Source of the DNA: Heloderma charlesbogerti
Taxonomy: Eukaryota; Chordata; Lepidosauria; Squamata; Helodermatidae
NCBI GenBank assembly: GCA_026122225.1
Contig: JANEZZ010003063.1
Coordinates: 372,001 to 436,000, forward strand
Direction: 5' to 3'
Length of the DNA: 64,000 nt
Shown here one piece after another: positions 33,001 through 43,883 of this stretch. The notes under the pieces were generated by a model. The model made no database searches, had not been told where the DNA came from, and worked only from the letters and a program-made list of their open reading frames with translations. Numbering within the stretch: position 1 is the stretch's first letter; each line of letters opens with the position of its first letter. A program made the translations under genes and the position numbers.

Positions 33001-33801
33001 GATTCTTGATTGACAATAACTCTCCTTTTTCTGTCACCGACATGAGTGGTGTGTCTCCTATCTCCATCATGAAATATCCCGAACCCCTCAGCCTGCTTGA
33101 GGGGTCCTTGGTATACCCTACAATTCAAATCTCACACTGGCTATGTGCACGCTGCACATGCATATGTGACCTCTGGGAAAGTCCTTCCAGTGGTAGCTGG
33201 GGGGCGGGGCTGGATGTGAGGCAGGGGGCATTCCCCTGTGGCAGGCCAGTGCCCTGGGAGGACCATGGGCCATGGGGTGAGGGGTGGGGTTACTTCCCTT
33301 TGGTTAGGGCAGCGGCCGGGGAGGTAGTGGATCAGTTTGTTCATGCCCCACGTTGGGTGGTACTCCACATTTCCAGCGGCCACATCTACCGCTGTGCGTC
33401 CCCATGCTCGCCCAAGGTTGCTCCTTTTTATCATTCTGTCCACCCGTTCCGCCCTCCGGCAGCCCATTCCACGGTCCTGCCTCCTCTCCATTCTTCCTTG
33501 GGTATTCCTTGGGTACACAGTCAGATCATGAGAGCAGTAATAGATAACACTGGCATTGCTGTCAGCAGCCCACCGGGCACAGAATGGAGCATTGCCCAGT
33601 CTGGCTCTGCCCAGGGTGTCTCCTCAGAGCACACCAACGGGTGCAGCCTGTGGTCCGCCCGGGCACTCACCTGGGTCTGGACACAGCCGCCACCCTCAGC
33701 CGCTCCTGCTCTGTGGCTGGAGAGTGTGATGTAGCCGCTGTGGAGCTACATCACCTTGCGGTTGATCTGGTGGGGTCTCACCCTCTGTGTTGTCAGCTAT
33801 T

Positions 33802-34587
33802 CTATTCCTGCACGTAAGGCAAGGCAGATGTGAGGGCTGGCAGTCTTAGGATTGGGGGATAGGCCTGAGGGGCAAACTCAACCATTTCTCCTTCAGCCGG
33901 TGCAAGGTATTCCCCCACACTCGCGGGCTGGAGGGCGTGGGCGAAGAGCTCCTCCGATCCTTCAGCCACGGGGGGCGGGGAAGCAGCCGGAGCAGCGGAA
34001 GTGTGGTGAATGGTGATGCTCCTGCAGAGACGCTTGGGCTGTATGGTAGCTTCCCCTCTAAGGATGCTATGGAGCCCCCTATGGAAGGGGCAGGCAGCTG
34101 CATCACTCCCAGAGCGGGAGGTGTGTGTAACCAGCCTTCTATATTTCAGACGCAGAGCTGTAGTCGTTGTCCTGCACTCCACCACGCTGCGTCTGTGGCC
34201 CTGGAGGGGCATTTGGGGGGCTATCTGCTCATAAGAATCGATGTTCCTGTGGCTGGCGCAAAGCTGCTCCTGGACCTTCTGCTCCTCCCAAATGTCCAGT
34301 AGATCCATCACCTCCTGGTACCTCCATGACACCCCACGCCCCTTGCTTGCAGACTCTGCCACCGCCAGCAGCCTGGAGGAGGAGGAAGTAGCAAAAGCAG
34401 AGAGATCAACCCATCGGAACTGTGGGCTTGGGGAAGGCGCTATGAATTCTGGGCATCTCCCAAACAGAGGAAATTCCCGCACCCTTTCTTTCTCTTCCTG
34501 TGGGAAACTGCTGGAATCGAAGTCCTGTAGGATTTGGGGGGAGGGAGAGGAGTGGTCCCACCATCTGCCTGCATCTCCGAAAAGCAT
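33802..34587 (-). CDS. Myb/SANT-like DNA-binding protein, transposon-related
   Basis: A 261-codon minus-strand frame without interruption. Residues about 83-185 form a Myb/SANT-like (MADF-like trihelix) DNA-binding domain: GVSWRYQEVMDLLDIWEEQ, then a helix with SHRNIDSYEQIAPQM, VECRTTTTALRLKYRRLV, and the SRSGSDAAACPFHRGLHSIL segment. This domain layout is common in vertebrate proteins derived from Harbinger-type DNA transposons and in reptile ZSCAN29-like predictions. The N-terminal 80 residues and the Pro/Ala/Glu-rich C-terminus are low complexity. No transposase frame was recognised next to it. It may be a mobile-element protein or a domesticated gene; the open frame is the only sign of constraint. 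Confidence 0.6.
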   Translation of the reverse strand: MLFGDAGRWWDHSSPSPQILQDFDSSSFPQEEKERVREFPLFGRCPEFIAPSPSPQFRWVDLSAFATSSSSRLLAVAESASKGRGVSWRYQEVMDLLDIWEEQKVQEQLCASHRNIDSYEQIAPQMPLQGHRRSVVECRTTTTALRLKYRRLVTHTSRSGSDAAACPFHRGLHSILRGEATIQPKRLCRSITIHHTSAAPAASPPPVAEGSEELFAHALQPASVGEYLAPAEGEMVEFAPQAYPPILRLPALTSALPYVQE

Positions 34588-34977
34588 AGAAAGAACTTCT
34601 ACTGAGGGCCTGCATCCTCTCTGAACTTAATGGAACTCCAGTATAAGTCTGGATAAGTTTAAGCTGCAAATATGATATCAAGCTAAAGTGCAGGGACACA
34701 TTAACAGCAACGCAAAAAAGCGCATGTTGTGCTCAGGAACCGGACGCTCATAATTGCGAAATCCGGCCGATAGATAAAGTGGTATAGTGAAGGATTCAAG
34801 GGCACCTCTTTCCACTGGAAACCCAAAAGCATGCCTTTTGCTGCTTTCTCATATTCCTGATAGCTCGCTAAAGTGAAATAGTGCTTTAGCACCTCAGTGT
34901 GCCATTGGGAAAGCAGTTATGATCCCTGTGGTTTTGTTCCTATAGTCCAAGGGATGGAAAAGAATATTACCCATGCT

Positions 34978-35430
34978 TCAGAATCGAACTCAAAGAGTGG
35001 TTATCAATGGGATCTTCTCAAACTGGGGAAAGGTAACGAGCAGGGCTCAGTCCTGGGCCGAGTGCTCTTCAACATTTTTATTAATAATGAGTTGGAGGAG
35101 GAGGTGCAGGGAATGCTGATTGAATTTGCAGATGACACAAAATTGGGAGGGATAGCTTATACCTTGGAAGACAGAAACAAAATTCAAAGTGATCTTGATA
35201 GATTGGAGAGTTGGGCAAAAAACAACAGAATGACATTTAATAGGGATAAATGCCAATTTCGGCACCCAGGAAAAAGAAACCAAATGCACAGTTACAAGAT
35301 GAGGGATACGTGGCTCAACAACACTACAAGGATCTGGGAATCGTTGTCCATCACAAGCTGAATATGAGCCAACAATGTGATGTGGCTGCAAAAAAGGCAA
35401 ATGCTATTTTGGGCTGCATTAATAGAAGGA
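34978..35430 (+). mobile_element. CR1 LINE, outer copy, left half
   Basis: Codes QGSVLGRVLFNIFINNELEE, then [17 protein letters not shown] and [20 protein letters not shown]. It stops abruptly in GCINRR and continues at 36926 with [20 protein letters not shown]. So a single plus-strand CR1 was split by the elements in between. Confidence 0.88.
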
Positions 35431-35451
35431 AAGGAAAAGTAGGAAAGGTTA

Positions 35452-36637
35452 GAATCATAGAATCATAGAATAGTAGGGTTGGAAGGGGCCTACAAGGCCA
35501 TCGAGTCCAACCCCCTGCTCAGTGCAGGAATCCAAGTCAGAGCATCCCTGACAGATGGCGGTCCAGCCTTGTCTTGAACGCCTCCAGTGTGGGAGAGCCC
35601 ACCACCTCCCTAGGTCATTGGTTCCATTGTCCTATTGCTCTAACAGTCAGGATGTTTTTCCTGATGTTCAGCCGGAATCTGGCTTCCTGTAACTTGAGCA
35701 CATTATTCCGTGTCCTGCACTCTGGGATGATCAAGAAGAGATCCTGGCCTTCCCCTCTGTGACAACCTTTCAAGGACTTGAAGAGTGCTATCATATCTCC
35801 CCTCAGTCTTCTCTTCTCAAGGCTAAACATGCCCAGTTCTTTCAGTCTCTCTTCATAGGGCTTTGTTTCCAGTCCTCTGATCGTCTTTGTTGCCCTCCTC
35901 TGAACCCTCTCCAGTTTGTCTGCATCCTTCTTAAAGTGTGGTGCCCAGAACTGGACACAGTACTCCAGATGAGGCCTAACCAGTGCTGAGTAGAGGGGAA
36001 CTAGTACTTCCCGGGATTTGGAAGCTATGCTTCTATGAATGCAGCCCAAAAGAGCATTTGCCTTTTTTGCAGCCACATCACATTGTTGGCTCATATTCAG
36101 CTTGTGACCGACAACAATTCCAAGATCCTTCTTGTTTATAGTGTTGTTGAGCCACGTATCCCCCATCTTGTAACTGTGCATTTGGTTTCTTTTTCCTAGG
36201 TGCAGAACTTGGCATTTATCCCTATTAAATGTCATTCTGTTGTTTTCTGCCTAGCGCTCCAGTCTATCCAGATCACTTTGAATTTTGTTTCTGTCTTCCA
36301 AAGTACTAGCTATCCCGCCCAATTTTGTGTCATCTGCAAATTTGATCAGCATTCCCTGCACCTCCTCCTCCAAGTCATTAATAAAAATGTTGAAGAGCAC
36401 TGGGCCCAGGACTGAGCCCTGCAGTACCCCACTCGTTACCTCTCCCCAGTTTGAGAAGGTCCCATTGATAAGCACTCTTTGAGTCCGATTCTGTAGCCAA
36501 CTGTGGATCCACCAGATCATTGTTTCATCTAGCCCACTTTGAGCTAGTTTGCTGATCAGGATATCATGGGGCACTTTGTCGAAAGCTTGACTGAAGTCAA
36601 GGTATATGATGTCTACAGCATTCCCACAGTCTACAAG
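35452..36637 (-). mobile_element. CR1 LINE, inner copy inserted in the outer CR1
   Basis: The plus strand begins with CATAGAATCATAGAATAG, the reversed CR1 3' end. The minus strand codes the CR1 C-terminal third: SGLDETMIWWIHSWLQNRTQ, VLGPVLFNIFINDLEEEV, FADDTKLGG, then [17 protein letters not shown] and [15 protein letters not shown]. One stop (TAG at 36248-36250) interrupts it, at a position where other copies have tryptophan. Orientation is opposite to the host CR1. Confidence 0.9.
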
Positions 36638-36924
36638 GGAGGCTCCTCTTGTGCAAGCACTGAGTCATTACTGACCCCTAGAGGAATGCCATTTTTCCTC
36701 AGCGTTTTCCTGGCAGACTGTATGGTGGTTTGCCATTGCCTTCCCCAGTCTTAACTACCTTTTCCCCAGCAAGCTGGGTACTCATTTTACCGAACTCGGA
36801 AGGATGGAGGGCTGAGTCGACCTGAGCCGGCTACCTGAAAACCAGCTTCCGCTGGGATCGAACTCAGGTAGTGGGGAAGAGTTTTGGTTGCATTACAGCC
36901 GCCTTACCACTCTGCGCCACATGG
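36638..36924 (-). mobile_element. Sauria SINE
   Basis: Read on the minus strand, it starts with a tRNA-like head (TGTGGCGCAGAGTGGTAAGG, A box; GAGTTCGATCC, B box), continues with the GTAGCCGGCTCAGGTCGACT block and GTAAAATGAGTACCCAGC, and ends with AAGGCAATGGCAAACCACCA and GTGCTTGCACAAGAGG. This matches the Sauria SINE organisation known from lizards and snakes. It sits between the inner CR1 and the right half of the outer CR1. Confidence 0.88.
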
Positions 36925-37490
36925 GGAGAATCACTTCCAAATCCCGGGAAGTACTCATTCCCCTCTACTCAGCACTGGTTAGACCTCATCTGGACTACTG
37001 TGTCCAGTTCTGGGCACCACACTTTAAGAAGGATGCAGACAAACTGGAGAGGGTTCAGAGGAGGGCAACAGAGATGATCAGGGGACTGGAAACAAAGCCC
37101 TGTGAGGAGAGACTGAAAGAACTGGGCATGTTTAGCCTTGAGAAGAGAAGACTGAGGGGAGATAGGATAGCGCTCTTCAAGTCCTTGAAAGGTTGTCACA
37201 GAGGGGAAGGCCAGGATCTCTTCTCGATCATCCCAGAATGCAGGACACGGAATAATGGGCTCAAGTTACAGGAAGCCAGATTCCGGCTGAACATCAGGAA
37301 AAGCGTCCTGACTGTTAGAGCAATAGGACAATGGAACCAATGACCTAGGGAGGTGCTGGGCTCTCCCACACTGGAGGCATTCAAGATGAGGCTGGACAGC
37401 CATCTGTCAGGGATGCTCTGACTTGGACCCCTGCACTGAGCAGGGGGTTGGACTCAGTGGCCTTGTGGGCCCCTTCCAGCCCTACTGGAA
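36925..37490 (+). mobile_element. CR1 LINE, outer copy, right half
   Basis: Codes [20 protein letters not shown] to [20 protein letters not shown] and then the non-coding 3' end with GGTTGGACTCAGTGGCCTTG. Continuation of the copy starting at 34978. Confidence 0.88.
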
Positions 37491-37540
37491 AGTAGGGCTG
37501 GAAGTAGTATGGCTGGAAGTAGTAGGGCTGGAAGTAGTTT
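37491..37540 (+). repeat. Short tandem repeat at CR1-CR1 junction
   Basis: Three to four imperfect units of GGCTGGAAGTAGTA separate the end of one CR1 from the start of the next. The unit derives from the CR1 3' end (CTACTGGAAAGTAGGGCTGG). Confidence 0.7.
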
Positions 37541-38550
37541 CCCCAACTGGGGAAAGGTAACGAGCAGGGTACTGCAGGGCTCAGTCCTGGGCCCAGTGCT
37601 CTTCAACATTTTTATTAATAATGAGTTGGAGGAGGAGGTGCAGGGAATGCTGATCGAATTTGCAGATGACACAAAATTGGGCGGGATAGCTAACATCCTG
37701 GAAGACAGAAACAAAATTTAAAGTGATCTTGATAGACTGGCGCACTGGGCAGAAAACAACAGAATGGAATTTAATATGGATAAATGCCAAGTTCTGCACC
37801 TAGGAAAAAGAAACCAAATGCACATTTACAAAATGGGGGATACGTGACTCAACAACACTACAAGCGAGAAGGATCTTGGAATTGTCGATCACAAGCTGAA
37901 TATGAGCCAACAATGTGATGTAGCTGCAAAAAAGTCCAGCGCTATTTTGGGTTGTATTAATAGAAGAATCGCTTCCAAATCCCAGGAAGTACTAGTTCCT
38001 CTCTACTCAGCACTGGTTAGGCCTCCTCTGGAGTACTGTGTCCAGTTCTGGGCACCACACTTTAAGAAGGATGCAGACAAGCTGGAGAGGGTTCAGAGGA
38101 GGGCAACAAAGATGATCAGGGGACTGGAAACAAAGCCCTATGAAGAGAGACTGAAAGAACTGGGCATGTTAAGCTGTGAGAACAGAAGACTGAGGGGAGA
38201 TATGATAGTGCTCTTCAAGTCCTTGAAAGGTTGTCACAGAGAGGAAGGCCAGGATCTCTTCTTGATCATCCCAGAATGCAGGACACGGAATAATGTGCTC
38301 AAGTTACAGGAAGCCAGATTCCGGCTGTGCATCAGGAAAAACGTCCTGACTGTTAGAGCAACACGACAATGGAACCAATGACCTAGGGAGGTGGTGGGCT
38401 CTCCCACGCTGGAGGCATTCAAGATGAGGCTGGAGAGCCATCTGTCAGGGATGCTCTGAGTTGGTTTCCTGCATTGAGCAGAGGGTTGGACTCGATGGCC
38501 TTGTAGGCCCCTTCCAACCCTACTATTCTATAATTCTATGATTCTAAGGA
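37541..38550 (+). mobile_element. CR1 LINE, second plus-strand copy
   Basis: Begins in SNWGKVTSRVLQGSVLGPVL and runs to a complete 3' end with CTATTCTATAATTCTATGAT. The frame is broken by stops near 37721 and 37846. The C-terminal part ([20 protein letters not shown] onward) is open to 38381. Confidence 0.9.
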
Positions 38551-39436
38551 CGCTCAGGGGCACAAGTACGCACAGGGCCATGTGAACGTTTTGAAAGGAG
38601 ATGGACACACGTGGAGTGCATGTTCAACCCCTGCAGCCCACATGCCCCAACAGCTTCACCCCACACAGACCCTCAGTCTTATGCCCCTTAAAGGGCCCAG
38701 AGATGAACTCATTGTCTCACTTGCTCCATCAGCCTCAGATTATGCACAGGAAGTACACTGGAAGCTGTGATGAGCTGGAAAAATACTGAAAGGAATTCAA
38801 GGAGGTGTTCTCCTATCTGTGTTTTCTCAAAACAAGTTTCTGGGCAACATTGCTGGAATTTGTTGATAATTGTGCAGCCCACAATATCTCTGCATTAGAT
38901 AGAAGTGGGCAAGTTCCGTCTTTTCTAACAGCGTGATTCCCATCTATATTTGCAATAACAAAGAAAAGAAACAACAACAGAGATCAAACTTAAATGTATA
39001 CTGAAATAAAAGAAATAATTCTCATTGATACACAGAACAGGTAAGTGATAGTAATACTCTTGATATTATTGCCAGTCTGGTTGCTATTGCTTTACAGCAG
39101 CAAAGAAGTCACAGTTTCCTTCAGCTATTAACAGGGTACACAGAAGGAAAAAAACAATGAGCTCGCAGTCCTTTTATAGTTCTTGCAGTTTTCTTCGGCA
39201 GGAATCTAAATCTTCATTCTTAGTTACTTGTATCCTAAAAACAAGCAAAGCGGGCCTGTGAATAGTATAGATTCTGTGAGCCTTCCCTCCTGAGCAGCTT
39301 TCTTCTCTTCTTGAGCAAGGCTGGACTGCTAGAGTCTTCTCAAAGAGGCCAACCCACCCAGAAGAGAACTTGCTGAGCATGCTCCCATAGCTGGTTCTAG
39401 AAAGACAGCGGGGAGGGTAATAACCCCACCCAGTGC
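38551..39436. other. Stretch without recognised feature
   Basis: No coding exon or repeat recognised between CR1 and the BovB fragment. I checked it for missing exons of cathelicidin C. Confidence 0.35.
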
Positions 39437-40003
39437 CGTGACTGTAGCCATGAAATTAAAAGACGCTTGCTCCTTGGGAGGAAAGCTATGGCAAACCTAG
39501 ACAGCATAGTAAGAAGCAGAGACATCACCTTGCCGACAAAGGTCCGTCTAATCAAAGCTATGGTTTTCCCAGTAGTAATGTATGGCTGTGAGAGCTGGAC
39601 TATAAGGAAGGCTGAGCGCCGAAGAATTGATGCCTTCGAACTGTGGTGCTGGAGAAGACTCTTACGAGTCCCCCGGACTGCAAGGAGGTCAAATCAGTCC
39701 ATCCTAAAGGAAATCAACCCTGACTGCTCATTGGAAGGACAGATACTGAAGCTGAAGCTCCAATATTTTGGCCACCTAATGCGAAGAGAAAACTCCCTGG
39801 AAAAGACCCTGATGCTGGGAAAGATTGAAGGCGAAAGGAGAAGGGGACGGCAGAGGGTGAGATGGCTAGATAGCATCACCAATGCAATGAATATGAACTT
39901 GAGCACGCTCCGGGAGAGAGCGCAGGACAGGAAGGTCTGGCGTGCTACGGTCGATGGGGTCACGAAGAGTCGGGCCCGACTTAACGACTGAACAACAACA
40001 ACA
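39437..40003 (+). mobile_element. BovB LINE, 5'-truncated young copy
   Basis: Starts inside the ORF at GDCSHEIKRRLLLGRK and is open to the TGA at 39989-39991, with the AACAACAACA tail. It is nearly identical to the copy at 49.6 kb. Severe 5' truncation is usual for target-primed insertion. I could not define a target duplication. Confidence 0.92.
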
Positions 40004-40060
40004 GGTAAGGTGAACTGGGCTAGGTGGGGAGCACAGCTAGATCGCAAGTGTGACTTGCTT

Positions 40061-40456
40061 CTCTACACAGAGGCTTTTTATCCTGCAGCTTTACCAGGGT
40101 TTCTGCTTCTGGATTCTTTGCAGGATTAAGATCGGCCTATTACATGCGCTTCCGCTATCCCCCCCCCCCCCGGAGAGTTCCTTTATCTACAAGTTAATGT
40201 TGCAGATACACCATCTATATAATGTTTCATTATACAGATGGTGCGGTGTTATAGTGCAACTTCCTATTTTCACGGAGAAATTCAACTCACGATATTGAAA
40301 AAATTCATTATCCCCGATCTTAAAAAAAACCGAGATAAAGGTCAGAAAGCACAGAAGGGGCCCTGGAACTTGACGATACCATGTAAAGCACCCACAAACC
40401 TCTGTGAGTAACCAGTCTTGATCACAGGATAAAAGCCTCATGTAGAGAGGCTCTTA
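40061..40456. mobile_element. hAT-like MITE
   Basis: Left end CTACACAGAGGCTTTTTATC and right end ACAGGATAAAAGCCTCATGT are inverted. The interior matches the copy at 31.47 kb. A C run of about 12 bases lies near 40160. It lies downstream of gene D. Confidence 0.8.
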
Positions 40457-40902
40457 GAGACTGTGCTGATGACTGCTAGTCCAAAACAGCAGGCTACAGC
40501 ATCGGCAGGATCACCATATGTGTGTGATTTTATAGACATCATTGTGCAAATTTTTGTGTGTGTGCTGATACCTGCCCTTCAACCCTAGCAGTAATCTGCA
40601 TGACTAGCAATGTCAGAAGCTATCCAGGCACAAACCAAGGGTGCTTCTAGGCAAGGCTTTTATGGGACCATTGCTCTGCCTCATTCACAGAATGTTATGC
40701 GGCGTGTGCGTGCATGCGTGGGTGTGTGTGGTGTCTGGACACTGTCATCTTCCACTGATAGCCCTTCCATATTTCTTACTACAGAAAATCTGCTAGGGAA
40801 AAAAGGAGTTGCTGCACAATGGCTTTTGATAGTCAGTGTTAGGAGCCCACCCCCTCCCCCCCCAGTCTGGAAGCACCTAAGTATTAAGAGAACTAGACAC
40901 AA

Positions 40903-40908
40903 TTTATT
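40903..40908 (-). terminator. Poly(A) signal AATAAA for cathelicidin D
   Basis: AATAAA on the minus strand, about 180 bases after the stop codon of exon 4, a normal distance for a short 3' UTR. Confidence 0.55.
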
Positions 40909-41087
40909 TTTTTGAATAACCATTTTTTAATGTACATTTGCAAATGCAATTCTGTTCAGGAGGCAGTGACCGTACAAGCAAAAACGAACAAGGTCTATGA
41001 AGCAGAGGTAAATAAAGCTTGCTTTCACATCATGCTCATAGCTCTTCAGGGCCATTATTTCTCTTGAGTCCTGGACTCATTCTGTAT

Positions 41088-41174
41088 TTACTTATCGGAG
41101 CCCCCAAAATTCAATCCTCTTCGAAATCCTCTCAGGAACCCTCCAAGCCCTCGGAATCTGGTGATGCGGACAGG
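41088..41174 (-). CDS. CATHL: Cathelicidin D, exon 4: mature antimicrobial peptide
   Basis: A strong acceptor (TTTATTTCTGCCCCCCAG) precedes a phase-0 exon of 28 codons and a TAA. It opens PVRITR, the equivalent of the PVRVKR pattern before the mature peptide in bird cathelicidins. The peptide FRGLGGFLRGFRRGLNFGG followed by SDK is rich in glycine and arginine, has six arginines and a lysine against one aspartate over the exon, and alternates bulky Phe/Leu with Arg, as expected for an amphipathic membrane-active peptide. I do not recognise it as a known named peptide. Exons 1-3 of the same gene lie upstream in order. Release of the peptide would need cleavage near Arg-Ile-Thr-Arg; the protease cannot be told from sequence. 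Confidence 0.85.
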   Translation of the reverse strand, partial: PVRITRFRGLGGFLRGFRRGLNFGGSDK

Positions 41175-41439
41175 CTGGGGGGCAGAAATAAATGCAGGGT
41201 TTCAGTTGAAATTTTGAGGCAATATGGTTCTAGTAGAATGACTGTATATTTATTTGCTCCCCTGGCTGGTCAGGCACAAGAAGATCATTAGTCCATTTGG
41301 CTTATGTGGCTCTTCAGAGCCTGACATCTTTTTAGCTAATTATGCTGGGAATGGAGCCTGGAACATCGTGTACATGGAGCATATGCTCTGCACATTGACT
41401 TGCAGATCCTCCAGTGGAGAAAGGCATGAACAGAAGTGC

Positions 41440-41612
41440 TTACAAAATGGCTGAAGGCATGTGGTACATAGGAAGCTTCCCTATAGCAGGTCAGACTGTT
41501 TATCCATCTAGCTCAATATGGGAGATGCCAGGGATCAAACCTGGGACTTTCTGCATGCAAAGCGGGTGGTCTGCCACTGAACTATGGTCCCTCCCTATCT
41601 TCACATGGGCAA
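41440..41612 (-). mobile_element. tRNA-derived SINE (second family), reversed
   Basis: Reverse complement of the SINE at 44429: head ACCATAGTTCAGTGGCAGAC, B-box region AGGTTTGATCCCTGGCATCT, and 3' part ending in GCTTCCTATGTACC. Lies in intron 3 of gene D. Confidence 0.8.
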
Positions 41613-42828
41613 ATAGTCAGATGCAAGCCTGAAACACAGGCTTGGCTAATCTCCCCAATTCTGGTCCAGCAAATGTATATTTCTGTGACAAACTCCTATA
41701 TTCTGAATAGATCAAAACTAGCGTGTCTGCGATCAGAACATCTTCAGGAAGCCTGGAACAAACAGATATCCTGTCTTTTGTTCTCAAATATATATGCTTA
41801 CCTCAATCCCCTTTTCACAGTAACCCACCTGCTCTAAATTGGCTAGTCATTTTATAACGTATGCCTTTTCTTTTAATTTTTGTTTATTTTATTTAGATCT
41901 GGGCTGAAGCTGAAGCCCTGAGGCACAGGGCTTAGAACACTTCAAGTGGATGGAGTGTTCAGGTGCAGATTAGCCTGTGGTAGCACCCTACCAGTAATTC
42001 TTTTTGTGGGGAAACCTTACAGCAGGGACATTGAACCTCAGGCCATGGACCAAGTCCAGCCCTCCTAGGGTCCCAATCCAAGCCCCTGGGGGTTCCTCAG
42101 AGGGCCACGCCCCCTTCCCCAGACCCCACACCCTTTCCCACAACTGCTGATCCTTTCATGTTTTCCCAGCTTTTGCATGGTTATTTCCCCATTCCAGAAA
42201 GCTGAAGTGCCACTCCTAAGGCTTAGTTATTGGCGATAAGAGCTTTAAGCTAAAATACATTAGTATTTTTTGTGGCTTTCGCCCCAGCCTCATTTTCTTT
42301 GGCCCTGCCCACAACTAGAATGTGGCCCCTGAGAGTTTGTCCTAAATTGAATTTGCCTCTCAGGCTGAAGGAGGTTCAACACCCCTGCCTTACAGAAAGG
42401 GGGTCCAACAGTAAAGGAAGGTTTTCTCCCTATGATCCATCATAGTTTCTGACTCACATTTGGCTCTCTGCATGTAGATAGACATGAGTCCTTAGTTATT
42501 CTTCCATAGATGCATCTTAAGAATGCTGGCATGGGAAAACTAAGATGGGAAGGAGCCCTTAAGGCTAATGGTGATACCCAAGGTATTTCTTGTTTCTGTT
42601 TTCAAATGTTGGCAGGCACACACTTGGCAAAGTGAAATACTTCTGTGGCCCATTGATTTCAATGGGAAAGGCTAAAGACATGTTTAACTCTCCCACTGAA
42701 GTCAATAATTGTTTATTTCTGCCTTTGTGCCACTGGGTGGCAATAAACTCATGCCTACATTCATAATCTGTGTTTTGATGGTCTGTTATCTTTCCTGTTG
42801 TTTTGTCACGTTTGCCTTTACTTCTCTA

Positions 42829-43124
42829 AGGGCACAATTCTATGCATGTTAAGATGGCGGGGGGGAGGGGAGTCCTACAGCTCCCAGCATTTTGTATTCA
42901 TTTGTCGTTATAAATACAGAGTTGTATATATAAATACAGAGTTGTATTTATATTTCTATTAATAGGTTTTAATTGTAGAAGTTTTAACATTGTAAGGCCG
43001 CCTTGAGTCCCAGTATGGGGGAAAAGGCGGGATATAAATAAATATAATATTAATAATAATAATAATAATAATAACAACAACAACTTTTTCTTTCTAAACA
43101 TGCATAGGATTGCGCCCTTAACAG
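42829..43124. mobile_element. Hairpin MITE split by an L2-like tail
   Basis: Outer ends GGGCACAATTCTATGCATGT and AAACATGCATAGGATTGCGC are the inverted ends of the MITE at 7224. Between 42893 and about 43085 an L2-like 3' tail (GGCCGCCTTGAGTCCCAGTA, AAAAGGCGGGATATAAAT) with an AAT repeat has been inserted. Confidence 0.7.
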
Positions 43125-43559
43125 TGGAATCATAGGTCATTTGTCATGTGGGGTAGCCACTGTAAATGTCTCACATGCGTGTTGCTTCTAGACCTCATTA
43201 GAGCTTAAATTTTGAGGGACCAAAATCTTACAGTTACCCTAATATCCAGTTCATCTCTGGGAATTCTCTGAAAAAGAGCTGAATTTCCACCCATTGCTAG
43301 GCAACCATCAGACACACTCCTCTTGGCTGGCTAGGGAGTGGCCAGGGAAGCAAATCCCACAGTTGCCTAGCAACCTCAAGATGCTTTCCCACAACCTGTG
43401 GACCATATAAAATAGCCACGTGAGGCTGAGCCAGGGCTGAAGCAGAGGAAGTATTAAGCATGGGGGAATGCAGCAAGCTTTTGGGGGGGATGTCGCATCT
43501 GCCTAATGGACAGGACAGGCTTCCTTGGAAGGGGGTCTATCTTGCCAACATGGATGGGA

Positions 43560-43756
43560 AAGTGTCCCCACTCGGCCATGGAAGCTCACTGGGTGACTTC
43601 GGGCCAGTCACAGACTCTCAGCCCAACCCACCTCACAGGGTTGTTGTTGTGAGGATAAAATGGAGAGGAGGAGGATAATGTAAGCCGCCTTGGGTTCCTT
43701 GCAAGAGGAAAAAAGGCGGGGTATAAATGCAATAAATAAATAAATAAATAAAATTG
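43560..43756 (+). mobile_element. tRNA-derived SINE with L2-like tail, 5'-truncated
   Basis: CGGCCATGGAAGCTCACTGG, the CACCTCACAGGGTTGTTGTT block, GCCGCCTTGGGTTCCTTGCA and an AAAT repeat tail. The tRNA head is missing. Lies in intron 3 of gene D, close to exon 3. Confidence 0.85.
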
Positions 43757-43799
43757 TCCCCCCCGCTCCCCATCTGCATTATCTCAATGGAAAACCTAC

Positions 43800-43883
43800 C
43801 TCTTGAACCACAGCATCGCATGTAATAACAATAAGGGAATTCGCCTGCTCAGTGGAGAAGTACCCAGAGCAATCTTTCACCAG
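43800..43883 (-). CDS. CATHL: Cathelicidin D, exon 3
   Basis: A 28-codon, phase-0 exon with acceptor TTACTTTTGCAG and donor GTAGGT. It codes LVKDCSGYFSTEQANSLIVI followed by TCDAVVQE, the end of the cathelin domain. Cys-5 and the cysteine in ITCDA form the second disulfide of the cystatin-like fold in this family. Everything needed for splicing is present. Confidence 0.93.

Noticed and set aside
33006..33734. Plus-strand 242-codon frame
   Set aside because: No motif, Pro/Ser/Trp-rich composition, and competing open frames on the other strand next to the Myb/SANT-like frame.
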